Part shown: positions 12,601 through 19,184 of the stretch, in pieces | Layout: each line of letters begins with the position of its first letter | Position numbering within the stretch: the first letter of the stretch is position 1 | DNA from: Bacteroidota bacterium | Lineage (GTDB): Bacteria; Bacteroidota; Bacteroidia; Chitinophagales; Chitinophagaceae | Length of the DNA: 64,000 nt | Direction of reading: 5' to 3' | Assembly (NCBI GenBank): GCA_018268085.1 | Contig: JAFDXE010000005.1 | Coordinates: forward strand, 62,001-126,000 | Position numbers and translations under genes: made by a program | Notes under the pieces: model-generated | The model's input: the letters and a program-made list of their open reading frames with translations, nothing else | What the model was told of the DNA's origin: nothing | The model's database searches: none

Positions 12601-13530
12601 TTACAATATGACCAGCAATTTGCCGATTCATTGGATATACTGGATGCCTTGAAAATTAAAAATACCGGGGAAAATTTTGGTATCAGCAGCAATAATAAAA
12701 TACTGATGGTTGAAAAGAGAAAGCCGATACGCATTACAGACACTATATTCTTTCAATTGAGCCAGTTGAAACTGCAAACCTATACAATGGAGTTTGTCGC
12801 GTTTAATGTACAACAGCCTGGCCTGGCGGCATTCCTTGAAGATAATTACCTGCACAGTAGTACAATTATCGGGTTAAATGATACAACACGTGTACACTTT
12901 ACTGTTAGTACGGATACGGGTTCTTATATGGCCAACAGGTTTCGAATTGTATTTCAGCAACTGGATCCAACGCCGGTTATCTTCAGCAATCTTACGGCTG
13001 TAAGAAACCCGGATAAATCTGTTAACATACACTGGACGGTAGAAAATGAACTCAATATCCGGCAATACGTTACAGAACACAGTGCCGATGGCAGAAATTT
13101 CTCAGATTTATTTATCACTACAGCATTGGCCAATAACGGATCAGTAGCGGGATACCAGCAAACAGACCAGCAACCATTCGCTAAAAACAATTATTACCGC
13201 ATCAGGGCTGAGGAGAACAGCGGATTTATCCAATACAGCAACATTGCGGTAGTGGGCCCGTTGAAATTAACGCCGGGAATTGTATTGTATCCAAATCCTG
13301 TAACCGATAGAAAGCTGCAACTGCATTTTACGGATATGCCAACAGGAGAATATTTTATTTATGTGATGAACCAGGCAGGACAATATGTAATGAACGCCAG
13401 CATTGCAACGCACGCCGAAGAAGAAGTAAAAACCATAGCGTTGAACAACACAATTGCAGCCGGTGTGTATAAACTTACTATTTTGCATGCAAAGGGTATT
13501 AAAACCGTACTGCAACTTATAGTTCAATAA
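3637..13530 (+). CDS. Giant T9SS-secreted SprB-repeat surface protein (3297 aa)
   Basis: The N-terminus has a signal peptide (KLLLLFCYTLLAGFSGLAQ). Residues about 45-285 carry the HAFIENIGQYG domain (DUF7948-like) found at the start of many large Bacteroidota surface proteins. A propeller-like stretch follows to about 650. Residues about 722-2043 (nt 5800-9765) hold 17 degenerate repeats of 75-80 aa built as PxVTAT..CG..NGSI.ATGSGG.APYQYSINGxxYQ...F..L..G.YTV.VKDANGC, the SprB-repeat pattern. A right-handed beta-helix-like region (NGVNLGDRG, NTIEFNSIT) follows to about 2480, then a C-terminal module shared with the 20047-23952 protein, ending in a type A sorting domain (VLYPNPVTDRKLQLHF ... 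GVYKLTIL). It is expected to be exported, cleaved and anchored on the cell surface; SprB itself is a gliding adhesin, but adhesion here is inference. The start given is GTG (MKKKNMYNK); an ATG at 3652 is an equally plausible start. Confidence 0.92.
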   Translation: MKKKNMYNKLLLLFCYTLLAGFSGLAQKPPFTYSDVTSSTKNSAKQHAFIENIGQYGNFLPGYEDMGEIKFGYEGFDMPVLFTAKGLIHLHRRINPITHEQEEKFEKQGLPEEEIERKKTITDKTVRQQWSGANEQAVILPGKARSDYHTYWMQQGKAAAYETIIYKDIYPGIDVVYSFRNDDVPGFEYSFIVHPGADPAQIKLKYEGDVKSVKLTKDGIHIKTEVNEITESVPNAWYADDSTHGTAPRVNFSLSGREAGFVFSNGYDKTKTLVIDPFVSNISVLTGINAGKAKDIDFDYEGNIYVTGGGDGNTSHMLAKYNASGVLQWTFSGVLTLPAWNFGPYFGGWVVDKSSGSIYMGQGFDFNTGFIVVRLTTTGLYDNFTTVGNPNFRENWKMIWNCNAGSPQIIVAGGGTNSDINLGLFSPPSTFINGTNITGISGIAFQDMADMVIDPLTNSMYTLYASGSVPSLNNALYKHNQPYSPATKIWNVATGYTVLQEAANRPYFGGTGLQENSVNVLAVNASYLFYWDGRNLKAFDKVSGAVVGTALTITTNASQMQGGIVADACNNIYVGSSNGTIKVYKFNGSIFDDAAAPDITVSGYESKPVYDLAYNEQHRLIYACGDGFVASFDVSPYCANTTYTINVAPDCSNGNIVATVSPVPPAGSLVNFILFNGATQIASNTTGIFNGLIPQVNYTVVATINQACSGSQANTNFIMPGPVLNVTVTNTSCGSSTGSISATGSGTLAPYTYSIDGIIYQASGNFTNLPGAVYIVSVKDGGGCKTSDTVTIANSNGPIISFSATNATCGNNTGSVTINASGGTAPYQYSSNGITYQSSNVINGLTGGIYSIRVKDVTGCVNTVLITILSGATPLLTAIPSSATCGNNNGSITVFGTGGFGALQYSINGNTFQASGVFTNLSPGSYTVTVRDASGCIKTASVTVDNNPAPTLTATSNAATCTNANGAINANATGGVAPLQYSIDGSAYQSTGTFLGLTAGVYTVSVHDAVGCIRTLVVTVASTNGPTVTATTVSSTCGASNGTVTAAATGGIPPYQYSINGLTYQAAVTFTGLGPGNYIVYVKDNAGCINGVAVVLSNISGPSVTATANPSSCNINDGTITATGSGGTGPYQFSINGVVFQGSGLFSGLAPTIYTVTVKDALNCIKTTTITVPNSAGLIMLLSNISSSCNGSNGTITASASGGATPYQFSLNNISYQASGIFTNIAPGLYTVYVKDANGCIISRTTTVLANLAPVLSLSVTNSNCGGSNGLITATGSSGTPPLQFNIDGGAYQSIASFPGLTAATHTVTVRDAAGCITSQTAIVVNIGSGAPPTDVTFTIRNVLSCTGGTGKIKNLKGIPSGGGNSYTFSLDGGAFTTSNQFTNVLPGTHTITAKNENGCTVTKVAVLTNVLQATANATAVATACNTTNGSITITGVGPNTPYHASINGVGGPWVTFFPPGANTLTFAGLAPGGYTIIMADDGDFTAGTPDIPGACLSFVNVAVPSLGGPTLSTTVTPGNCFSPNGSVLVTGAAGTAPYTYNINGGAYQAGATFSNLAPGSYVFGVQDAAGCVNAVSATVPVPASPSVTATVISEACGSANGSITLTGSGGTAPYQYSINGFTFQASATFTNLSAGTYQVTIKDVNGCYGTLTTVVGTATRPSVTAFSLAAACNTASGTLIANGTGGTIPYQYSIDGVLFQSSGTFAGLAPGAYTIYIKDNRGCTNLTNVTVSATASALIATAVTAAKCNNANGIVTVTATGGAAPLQYSLDGITYQAGNSFTSIVSGDYTVSVMDAVGCISTKLVLVSDNPGPHTLTSTIVHASCGLSNGSIIATGSGGTAPLQYSINGVSYQASGSFAAVSAGSYTLFVKDANGCIYTTPFTVANLAGPTASAVSTPATCTLNDGSITVSASGGTGVLSYSINGVTYQSSNVFTGLPAGTYTVTVKDTRLCMATTSVTVNPFVVPTASALTADAACGIANGSITVTANGGSAPYQYSLDGITYQAGNVFNNLSAGTYLVRIRDVNNCSGTVTVILHDSAPLNGVYIVGSGGDFSTLTSAVHAYNTQCIAGPITFLLIDGNYSVNETFPIIINSNIYASSINTLSIKPAAGIDPVIEADDINTAIQFNGADYIIIDGSNTFGGTTKNLFIKNIHAPGKAVFWLNSADAFDAATHITVKNCIISGAGAASTSAGIMSSGSVFDQPAESPNEYNTIEFNSITAAARGIVLTAPGSGEHNNVIHSNTIGSALAADKLSETGILIMAEQDCEIRGNEVLGVNGNSSLLSGISILAASAFVSVGGNTIHDIKNVNATGAGANGIYLASSSANAAIQVYNNIISDVAANGTTNSREANSNGYGLMIDGGAGYDIYHNSIILSSNQFQEGYPAAINISSAVTATGAINIKNNIFGNEQTQAGDHYTIQCTAAIDVIASIDYNDFYNLSGALGFIGSNRLTLTDIRNSFGSNLNSINVRPAYVSATDFHIDPANVSNGVNLGDRGTTVGISIDYDKTTRNALTPDIGADEWLRPNYGSWVGKINTDWLVPENWETNVVPDGTTDVTITGGYTHMPTIATIQEVRDLNLSAPDISNTPILTLSGGSIQVNGNINYSGGTIDGLHGTLVMNGTDQQEIPAGLFAGNALNNLVIANNTAQGVTSNGALDIYQSLTFTATGKRFNTSDSLTFKSTDTVTAWLGNMTGKLITGKATVERRIPNHSKTWQFLSTPTVGQTVKESWQEGSSAPNSNPVPGFGTQITSNVLNATVHPSPGYDLSSPNGPSLKVYNASTNGYDAIASTADPVYNAKGYMLFVRGDRSVTTFGAPATATTLRTKGQLFTPANPPPVINVNGGLPPNTFESVGNPYPSAIDLTQLTLNEAGGGVQDVFYVWDPHLTSATSSAYGLGGFQVLTRNGTTYDVTPGGGSYGSTNRFIQSGQAFFVNAPFTSGTVTFTEDCKVNGSDMVNRMETTSAWPQLRSNLYLDNNGAPILLDGNLLQYDQQFADSLDILDALKIKNTGENFGISSNNKILMVEKRKPIRITDTIFFQLSQLKLQTYTMEFVAFNVQQPGLAAFLEDNYLHSSTIIGLNDTTRVHFTVSTDTGSYMANRFRIVFQQLDPTPVIFSNLTAVRNPDKSVNIHWTVENELNIRQYVTEHSADGRNFSDLFITTALANNGSVAGYQQTDQQPFAKNNYYRIRAEENSGFIQYSNIAVVGPLKLTPGIVLYPNPVTDRKLQLHFTDMPTGEYFIYVMNQAGQYVMNASIATHAEEEVKTIALNNTIAAGVYKLTILHAKGIKTVLQLIVQ
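5800..9765 (+). repeat. 17 tandem SprB-like repeats (about 230 bp each) inside the giant gene
   Basis: Seventeen consecutive units start with a proline-led strand and a conserved Cys, and end in a second Cys (KDxxGC). Units 9 and 10 are the most divergent; unit 10 carries an insertion of about 20 residues around PGACLSF. The paired cysteines are nearly invariant. The units are diverged at the DNA level, so this is an old array rather than a recent expansion. Confidence 0.9.
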
Positions 13531-13546
13531 ACCAACAACCAGCAGC

Positions 13547-15763
13547 ATGAAAAAATGGATGATGACAGCAATAGCCGGCGGGGCTGTAGCAACCTGTTTT
13601 GCACAATCCGAAAAAAATATGGCAGATACCGTTTTGTCAAAATACCTGGATGAGGTAATTGTTTCCGCTACCCGCTTTCCACAAGTTCAATCAAAAATTG
13701 CACAGCAAACTTCCGTACTAACGGCAAAGTATATGCAAACAATGAATCAGCAAACCACGGCTGAAATGCTGATGCAAAGCGGACAGGTATTGGTACAAAA
13801 AAGCCAGTTGGGTGGCGGAAGCCCGATACTTCGTGGCTTTGAAGCCAATAAAGTATTACTCGTGATAGATGGTGTACGGATGAACAACGCTATTTACCGC
13901 GGAGGTCACCTGCAGAATGTATTAACGATCGACAACAGCATACTGGAACGTACAGAAATTTTATTCGGCCCGGCATCGGTAGTGTACGGAAGTGATGCGC
14001 TGGGAGGAGTGATGAGTTTTACAACCAAAACACCGTCGTTCACGACCGGTAAAAAAACGCTGGTGCAGGCAAATGCATTTTTCAGGTATGCATCGGCGTA
14101 TGCAGAAACAAGCGGACATGCAGATGTTTCCATAGGTGGCAAAAAACTGGCTTCTTTAACAAGCTTTACGTATTCAGATTTCGGAAACCTCAGGCAGGGA
14201 GCCGGATATTACAGCAGCTTCCCGGACTGGGGGAAACGAAATTTTTCTGTCCAGCGGATCAACAATAAAGACAGCATGGTAGCAAATCCAAATGAACAGA
14301 AACAATTGGGAAGTGCCTATCACCAGTTTGATTTATTGCAGAAACTGGTATTTAAAACGGGAAATGTAACACAACAGTTAAATGTGCAGGTATCGCAAAC
14401 CGGCAATGTAGGCCGTTACGATCGCCTTACTGAAACCAACGGTGCCGGTATAGCGAAAAGTGCAGAATGGTACTATGGCCCGGCAAAAAGAATAATGGTT
14501 GCATACATGGCGAATTTTGCCGCTACAAAAATGTACGACAAAGCATCAGTAACCGCCGCATGGCAGGGGATTGAAGAAAGCAGGCACAACCGTAATTTCG
14601 GATCTGTCAAAAGAAACCACCGCACAGAAAATGTTGATGTACTTAGTGTGAATGCAGATTTCCTCAAAGCATATAAAAAAGGGGAGTTGAGGTATGGCGC
14701 TGAGATCATTTACAATAAAGTACGTTCTGTTGCCAGCTTTGAAAATATTGAAACCGGCGAAACCGGTAAAACTGATACCCGTTATCCTGATGGCGGTTCC
14801 AATACGCAGAGTTATGCACTCTTTGCAAACAATACGCATAGTCTTACAAAAAAACTATTGCTGAATTCGGGCATAAGGGCAACTTCCAACAGGTTGTATG
14901 CTGCATTTACAGATAAAACCTTTTTTCCATTTCCATACAATGATATTGAACAGCAGTTTATAACGGCAACGGGTAACCTGGGTTTGGTTTTTCTTCCGGC
15001 GAAGGGCTGGAAGCTATCTGTTCTGGCATCATCTGGTTATCGTACACCCAATGTGGATGATATGGCAAAAGTTTTTGAAAGTGGCAATGGTATGTTGATT
15101 GTTCCCAACCCCGATATAAAACCAGAACGTACCTGGAATTACGAAGCAGGCGTAAGTACCTATAAAAAGGGCGTTTATAAAATGGCGGTGAATGTATGGT
15201 ATTGCGATTACCGCAATGTACTGGCAACAGACAGCGGAACTTTTAATGGTCAAACGAATGTTGATTATGATGGCAACCAAAGCCGCGTGGTAACCGTAGT
15301 TAATAAGAGCCGGGGATTTCAGTGGGGTACCGGTTTGGATGCGGGAGTGAGTTTTGCAAAGCATTTCACCTTGTCGGGCGTGATTAATTATACTTATGGC
15401 AGATTTGTAGAAGACGGGAAAAAAACACCTATGGATCATATTGCGCCGGTGTATGGAAAGTTAAGTGCAGCGGCTGCCTTTACACCGGTAGAAGTTGAGT
15501 TGTTCATGCTGTTTAACGGGAAAAAACGCAGTGCCGATTACAGGCTGGGGGCAGAAGACAATGAGTTGTACAGTGCAGATCCCGTTAACGGGTACACGCC
15601 GGCCTGGTCTACCTTAAATATAAGAACGTCGGTAAATATAAACAGGCACCTGGCAGCCCTGCTGGCAGTAGAGAATATAACCGATAAGTATTACAGGGTT
15701 TTTGCCAGCGGGTTAAGTGCCCCCGGAAGGAATGTAGTGATTACATTGAGGGGCCGGTTTTAG
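13547..15763 (+). CDS. TonB-dependent outer-membrane receptor
   Basis: This 738-residue protein has a signal peptide (MKKWMMTAIAGGAVATCFAQ), a TonB-box-like segment (LDEVIVSATR), and a plug domain with SPILRGFEANKVLLVIDGVR and PASVVYGSDALGGV. The rest is a beta-barrel with the expected C-terminal aromatic (RNVVITLRGRF). It lacks the N-terminal carboxypeptidase-regulatory domain of SusC proteins and has no SusD partner, so it resembles the siderophore/heme/vitamin receptor group; the RGFEANKVLLVIDGVRMNNA wording is closest to hemoglobin/transferrin-type annotations. Substrate is not determined. The ATG lies 16 bp after the stop of the giant gene, so the two probably share a transcript. A long inverted repeat follows at 15807-15860. 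Confidence 0.9.
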   Translation: MKKWMMTAIAGGAVATCFAQSEKNMADTVLSKYLDEVIVSATRFPQVQSKIAQQTSVLTAKYMQTMNQQTTAEMLMQSGQVLVQKSQLGGGSPILRGFEANKVLLVIDGVRMNNAIYRGGHLQNVLTIDNSILERTEILFGPASVVYGSDALGGVMSFTTKTPSFTTGKKTLVQANAFFRYASAYAETSGHADVSIGGKKLASLTSFTYSDFGNLRQGAGYYSSFPDWGKRNFSVQRINNKDSMVANPNEQKQLGSAYHQFDLLQKLVFKTGNVTQQLNVQVSQTGNVGRYDRLTETNGAGIAKSAEWYYGPAKRIMVAYMANFAATKMYDKASVTAAWQGIEESRHNRNFGSVKRNHRTENVDVLSVNADFLKAYKKGELRYGAEIIYNKVRSVASFENIETGETGKTDTRYPDGGSNTQSYALFANNTHSLTKKLLLNSGIRATSNRLYAAFTDKTFFPFPYNDIEQQFITATGNLGLVFLPAKGWKLSVLASSGYRTPNVDDMAKVFESGNGMLIVPNPDIKPERTWNYEAGVSTYKKGVYKMAVNVWYCDYRNVLATDSGTFNGQTNVDYDGNQSRVVTVVNKSRGFQWGTGLDAGVSFAKHFTLSGVINYTYGRFVEDGKKTPMDHIAPVYGKLSAAAAFTPVEVELFMLFNGKKRSADYRLGAEDNELYSADPVNGYTPAWSTLNIRTSVNINRHLAALLAVENITDKYYRVFASGLSAPGRNVVITLRGRF

Positions 15764-15806
15764 TATGCGCTGAGGGGAAGAAGGATAGATACATATACGA
15801 TAAGTA

Positions 15807-15860
15807 AAAAGGTTTAAGAATGTACAGGAAGTAAAGTCTGTATTATCTCTTAAACCTTTT
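15807..15860. terminator. Bidirectional terminator between convergent genes
   Basis: AAAAGGTTTAAGA (15807-15819) and TCTTAAACCTTTT (15848-15860) form a perfect 13-bp inverted repeat with a 28-nt loop. It lies between the convergent TonB receptor and TPR genes, with A- and T-rich ends suitable for termination in both directions. Confidence 0.6.
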
Positions 15861-15892
15861 GAATTTTTTGGAATTATACGGTAAGGCGGCGG

Positions 15893-16549
15893 TTATCCCG
15901 GCATCCGGTTGATGTATTTTTCAATTTGTTTGATCTGGTCAACGATCTGGGGTGTAGTGGGTTTAAATGATTTTGCTTTCCTGAAATATTCTTTCGCCGC
16001 CCGGAATTCTCTTTTATTCATCATGATGGAAGACAACTGCAGGTAGGCAGCAGCGTTATTTTCGTTATCGGGTAAGCCGGCACGGATTGCCTGGCGGATA
16101 TAAGATTCCGCTTCTTTCATGTTGCCTTTTTGCATGGAAAGCATGCCCAGTTGCAGTTTGTTGGGGCCTTCAGCCTGTTTGGTGAGTTGGCCACCGCCCA
16201 GTGCCAGGCTTTTTTTCATATTCGCTTCGGCGCTTTCAAAGTTCTGGTCAACCATATCGAGGTTGCCTTTAATGGTATAGTACACCGAGCGTACGGGTTT
16301 GATAAGCAGTCCGGGGAATTTGATGGAGTTCACTACTTTTTTTGCAGCTTCGATATCTCCTTCTTCCATAGCGGTTTGGATAAGGCGCATGGGCCCGAAG
16401 AGGAAATGGCCAACCAATAAAATAATGCCGATGAAATACAATATAAATGAGGGCCAGAAGCTGGTTTCATAGTTAACGAAAATGGCCATTGCCAGGAATG
16501 CCAGCCCGATGAGGAGGCGGTATTTGATGATGGTATTCATCCATTTCAT
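15893..16549 (-). CDS. Membrane-anchored tetratricopeptide-repeat protein
   Basis: The 218-residue protein starts with two hydrophobic segments (about residues 9-28 and 30-52: LLIGLAFLAMAIFVN and FILYFIGIILLVGHFLFG). A soluble C-terminal region follows with TPR-like helix pairs (FESAEANMKKSLALG, NMKEAESYIRQAIRAG, REFRAAKEYFRKAKSFKP). TPRs mediate protein-protein contacts; no catalytic motif is visible. It is transcribed alone, convergent with the TonB receptor. The partner is unknown, and homologous proteins in this phylum are usually annotated only as TPR proteins. Confidence 0.75.
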   Translation of the reverse strand: MKWMNTIIKYRLLIGLAFLAMAIFVNYETSFWPSFILYFIGIILLVGHFLFGPMRLIQTAMEEGDIEAAKKVVNSIKFPGLLIKPVRSVYYTIKGNLDMVDQNFESAEANMKKSLALGGGQLTKQAEGPNKLQLGMLSMQKGNMKEAESYIRQAIRAGLPDNENNAAAYLQLSSIMMNKREFRAAKEYFRKAKSFKPTTPQIVDQIKQIEKYINRMPG

Positions 16550-16934
16550 AATAAAGAATTTTTATAGCCCGGTATGCGGGGGTGCAAATATAAGGAGGTT
16601 TCGAGGGTTGGTGAAGTTCAGGAGGTTCAATGGCTGAAGGGGGCGAGAGTTATGAGTTATAAGTAGTGAGTTGTGAGTGGTGAAGCCGGATAGATTGAAC
16701 GCTCTGCTTATTTCTTATACCGATGCATAGGTAAGACCTGCTCAAGAATCTCCCTTACCCGGAACTTTAGAATCTCCCGGGAATATGAAGTATTTCGGAA
16801 ATTCACAGGTCCTTAAACCTTTTGAACCTCTCAAACCTTTTCCCTATTTTTGCTGCCCGGAAAAAGAAGTGTTGTTGATGAAAATGAGTACTTTCTCATT
16901 TCTTATTGACAGTTCCTTATTTCTTATTCCTTTT

Positions 16935-17030
16935 GGTTCCATAGTTCAATGGATACCCGCCCGAACGTACCGTTCGGTACGGGCGGGGAATAGAAGTTTC
17001 TGGAATTCTATTCGGGTAAAAATTGAATTG
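16935..17030 (+). pseudogene. Degenerate tRNA-Arg-like copy split by a 32-bp palindromic insert
   Basis: GGTTCCATAGTTCAATGGATA (16935-16955) matches the 5' end of the intact tRNA-Arg at 17051 with one mismatch, and GAATAGAAGTTTC (16988-17000) continues the match perfectly. Between them sits exactly 32 bp (16956-16987) with CCCGCCC / GGGCGGG ends. Downstream of the anticodon arm the match to the tRNA is lost. The copy cannot fold as a tRNA. Confidence 0.7.
16956..16987. repeat. 32-bp palindromic element inserted in tRNA-like sequence
   Basis: The element begins CCCGCCCG and ends CGGGCGGG, giving an outer stem. Inside it two mutually exclusive hairpins can form: CCGAACG-tac-CGTTCGG, or GTACCG-tt-CGGTAC. 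Its precise insertion into a tRNA-like sequence suggests a small mobile palindrome of the REP type. No second copy was seen in this window. Confidence 0.55.
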
Positions 17031-17050
17031 TAACTTATAGTTTAATATTT

Positions 17051-17122
17051 GGTTCCGTAGTTCAATGGATAGAATAGAAGTTTCCTAAACTTTTGATACA
17101 GGTTCGATTCCTGTCGGGACTA
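17051..17122 (+). tRNA. tRNA-Arg (anticodon CCT)
   Basis: The cloverleaf folds completely: acceptor GGTTCCG/CGGGACT (with G-U wobbles), D-stem GTTC/GAAT, anticodon stem GAAGT/ACTTT around loop TTCCTAA (anticodon CCT), a 4-nt variable loop, and T-stem ACAGG/CCTGT around TTCGATT. The discriminator base is A and the CCA end is not encoded, as is usual in this phylum. It decodes AGG. Confidence 0.93.
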
Positions 17123-17131
17123 CAAACAAAA

Positions 17132-17158
17132 CCCGGACTTTGCGGTCCGGGCTTTTTT
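17132..17158 (+). terminator. Intrinsic terminator after tRNA-Arg
   Basis: CCCGGAC (17132-17138) pairs with GTCCGGG (17145-17151) around TTTGCG, and is followed by a T run. It ends the tRNA transcript and also lies just past the 3' end of the convergent T9SS cargo gene. Confidence 0.85.
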
Positions 17159-17182
17159 ATGATAAAAAACGAATGCCTCAGT

Positions 17183-18064
17183 TTAATTCACCAGTAGTTT
17201 CACCGTATTGATTGCACCGTTTAAACGGATCATGCGGATAAAATAAGTTCCTTTTTGTAAACCATTAACCGGTATCGCCGGTACAGCAGAAAACTGTTTT
17301 ACCGATCTGCCCGACACATCTGTAACAAATATTTGTTTCAATGAAGAATAGTTTGGAATAGTAACCTGTGCTACGCCGGCTGTGGGATTGGGATACAAAG
17401 AAGTAGCAGTAGTAGTGGTATGGTTTAATTGTGGAGACTGCTTCAAAGTATTATGCAGGCCTGCTCCTTTTTCGCTTACATCGCTCAAATTGCAGATGTT
17501 GAAATTATCGAAAATGTATTTGGTGTTTTGTTGTACGCACTCGCCCACACCACTTTTAAACTTAAAAAATATTTCTACCTGGTATGGCGTGCCAGCCGGG
17601 AGGTTGGGCCCAACGTAAAAATTAATGGTTACCCTGCCACTGTTGCCGGGGCCGTTGGGCGGTAAGTTATAATCGGTAGCACCGCGGTAGGCGTTACCGT
17701 TAGCATAGTACATAACATCTACTGAAGTAGCGCAGGCAAAATCTTTCCAGGAGTTGCAGCGCAGGTTGGCATCCATTACGAACATATCAAACATCATTTT
17801 TACTTTCTGGCCGCCGGTACTGGTAAGTACAGGTGTTTTAACCTGGCAGGGATTATTGCCGCCAACGCCGGGTGTTACGATACCACGATCGGGGCTGCAG
17901 TTCTGTGCTGGATTGTTGTAACTGTGGATACTGGCGCCTTGCGAGTAGGTCCAGCCGTTAGTGCCGTTTGAGAACGTTTCGCTGTAACAGGTTTCGTCTT
18001 GTGCGGTAGCAGATAATGAAAAACCGGTAAATAAAAGGAATGACAATGTGGAGATCACTTTCAT
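17183..18064 (-). CDS. Secreted protein with T9SS type A sorting domain (293 aa)
   Basis: The protein has a signal peptide (MKVISTLSFLLFTGFSLSATAQ) and then a roughly 180-residue domain beginning ETCYSETFSNGTNGWTYSQG. That domain is rich in Cys and aromatics and ends KYIFDNFNICN, which looks like a jelly-roll/adhesion-type beta-sandwich of the MAM/CBM-like kind. The C-terminal part TSLYPNPTAGVAQVTIPN ... GTYFIRMI is a type A sorting domain, so it should be exported through T9SS to the surface or medium. The central domain's ligand is unknown. It is a single-gene unit, with the tRNA terminator near its 3' end. Confidence 0.85.
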   Translation of the reverse strand: MKVISTLSFLLFTGFSLSATAQDETCYSETFSNGTNGWTYSQGASIHSYNNPAQNCSPDRGIVTPGVGGNNPCQVKTPVLTSTGGQKVKMMFDMFVMDANLRCNSWKDFACATSVDVMYYANGNAYRGATDYNLPPNGPGNSGRVTINFYVGPNLPAGTPYQVEIFFKFKSGVGECVQQNTKYIFDNFNICNLSDVSEKGAGLHNTLKQSPQLNHTTTTATSLYPNPTAGVAQVTIPNYSSLKQIFVTDVSGRSVKQFSAVPAIPVNGLQKGTYFIRMIRLNGAINTVKLLVN

Positions 18065-18282
18065 AGTAAACTGGATTTGGTTAACAATAAGTTTGGTAAG
18101 AAGAGATTCAGTGAAAGCTTTATAACAGGAGGTTTCCTGGTTAAGCAGTTAGGGTGCATAAAACTAATAATCAGTTTTGGTATGTCATAGTAAAAGGGGA
18201 GAAATTATTTGCAGTGAAAGGGTGGGAGGAATGTAAATGATTGGAATTGAATGGGTAAATTTGAATAGAGATATTGTTTGTT

Positions 18283-18417
18283 ATGGCAGATGTACATGAT
18301 AAGGAAACGAGGAGTTATAATATGAGCCGTATTAAAGGGAAGAATACGAAGCCTGAAATGCTGGTGAGAAAGCACGTTTCATTCAAAGTTTTTCGCTTCT
18401 ATTTCTCCCACTCTTAA
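18283..18417 (+). pseudogene. N-terminal fragment of a Vsr (very-short-patch repair) endonuclease
   Basis: The frame reads MADVHDKETRSYNMSRIKGK, then NTKPEMLVRKHV, which is the N-terminus of Vsr endonucleases (E. coli Vsr also starts MADVHDK-TRS). After about residue 32 the match stops and the frame ends at residue 44 in unrelated sequence. The catalytic part is missing. The fragment overlaps the last bases of the oppositely oriented HNH gene, so it marks a recombination breakpoint at about 18380. Confidence 0.8.
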
Positions 18418-19184
18418 CATTTGAAACGATTTTCATTATGATATTTCAAGAAAGTAACATCAGGTAAAAATCTTGAAGGGAGAATGATTTTTTGATTTTC
18501 ATATCTTCCAAAGAAATCAATTGAATATTGACTTTTTTGTTTTAATAATAAAGGTGAAATTTTGATTATAAATTCAGGGGTTATAGTTATAAAGCCCGCT
18601 TCGAATGCTTTATCGTGAAGAGCATTTATTGCAATTCCATTTCTGGGATTTAATCGGTTCTTTTCATCTACGCCCCACGGACGAATATGCCCCGCGATTA
18701 AAAGCTCAGATTGATTTATTCCAGTAATACAACAAGTATTGTTGTAAGCCGCTAAAATTGTACTTCTAAAAAAAGACTGGTTAACTCTGACCTTTACGAT
18801 TTGCTCCCGAACTTTTCCTTCTTTGGGTAGTTCTTCTTCAGGAATATGATTTAGTTTTTCAACTGTTGTGTGTTCAAATTGAGCCAATAATTTTTCACTT
18901 TCATAAGGTAAGATATCCCAATGATTGAAAAATTCATTCCAAATTTCGTTATCTAATTTACTTGCATTTGACGCACCCTTTATCCCTCTTACTTTCAGGC
19001 TTGGATCAAGACTTGCGAAGTTTACTAATTTAAAAGCAACAGAACTTGGTGTTCTATTAATTAGATTGGATAGATTAATAACTTCCGGGTTTAAACGATG
19101 TAAACGACCAAAAGACAATTTGCAATACAAATTAATTGCTAATATCAATTCATCTCTAGTCCATAATCTTTGTCCTTGTTTCAT
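18414..19184 (-). CDS. HNH endonuclease, restriction-type (256 aa)
   Basis: The N-terminal half (LWTRDELILAINLYCKLSFG ... TPSSVAFKLVNFASLDP) matches the helical DNA-reading region seen in HNH proteins associated with restriction-modification loci. The C-terminal half holds the HNH fold of the HNH_2 type: CCITGINQSELLIAGHIRPW, then NPRNGIAINALHDKAFEAG, with the expected His, Asn and His residues. Such proteins are typically nucleases linked to cytosine methyltransferases and Vsr. No methyltransferase is present here. The start codon overlaps the stop of the upstream zinc-ribbon gene (ATGA), so both are translated from one message. The locus is more AT-rich than its surroundings, in keeping with horizontal origin. 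Whether the enzyme is active is unknown; no key residue is visibly missing. Confidence 0.8.
   Translation of the reverse strand: MKQGQRLWTRDELILAINLYCKLSFGRLHRLNPEVINLSNLINRTPSSVAFKLVNFASLDPSLKVRGIKGASNASKLDNEIWNEFFNHWDILPYESEKLLAQFEHTTVEKLNHIPEEELPKEGKVREQIVKVRVNQSFFRSTILAAYNNTCCITGINQSELLIAGHIRPWGVDEKNRLNPRNGIAINALHDKAFEAGFITITPEFIIKISPLLLKQKSQYSIDFFGRYENQKIILPSRFLPDVTFLKYHNENRFKC

Noticed and set aside
16935..17030. Possible tRNA-Gln (loop TTCTGGA would give anticodon CTG)
   Set aside because: The D-arm is interrupted and no T-arm or acceptor 3' strand can be formed, so it is not a working tRNA.
16785..17033. 82-codon plus-strand frame before the tRNA
   Set aside because: It covers the broken tRNA copy and palindrome and has no protein features.
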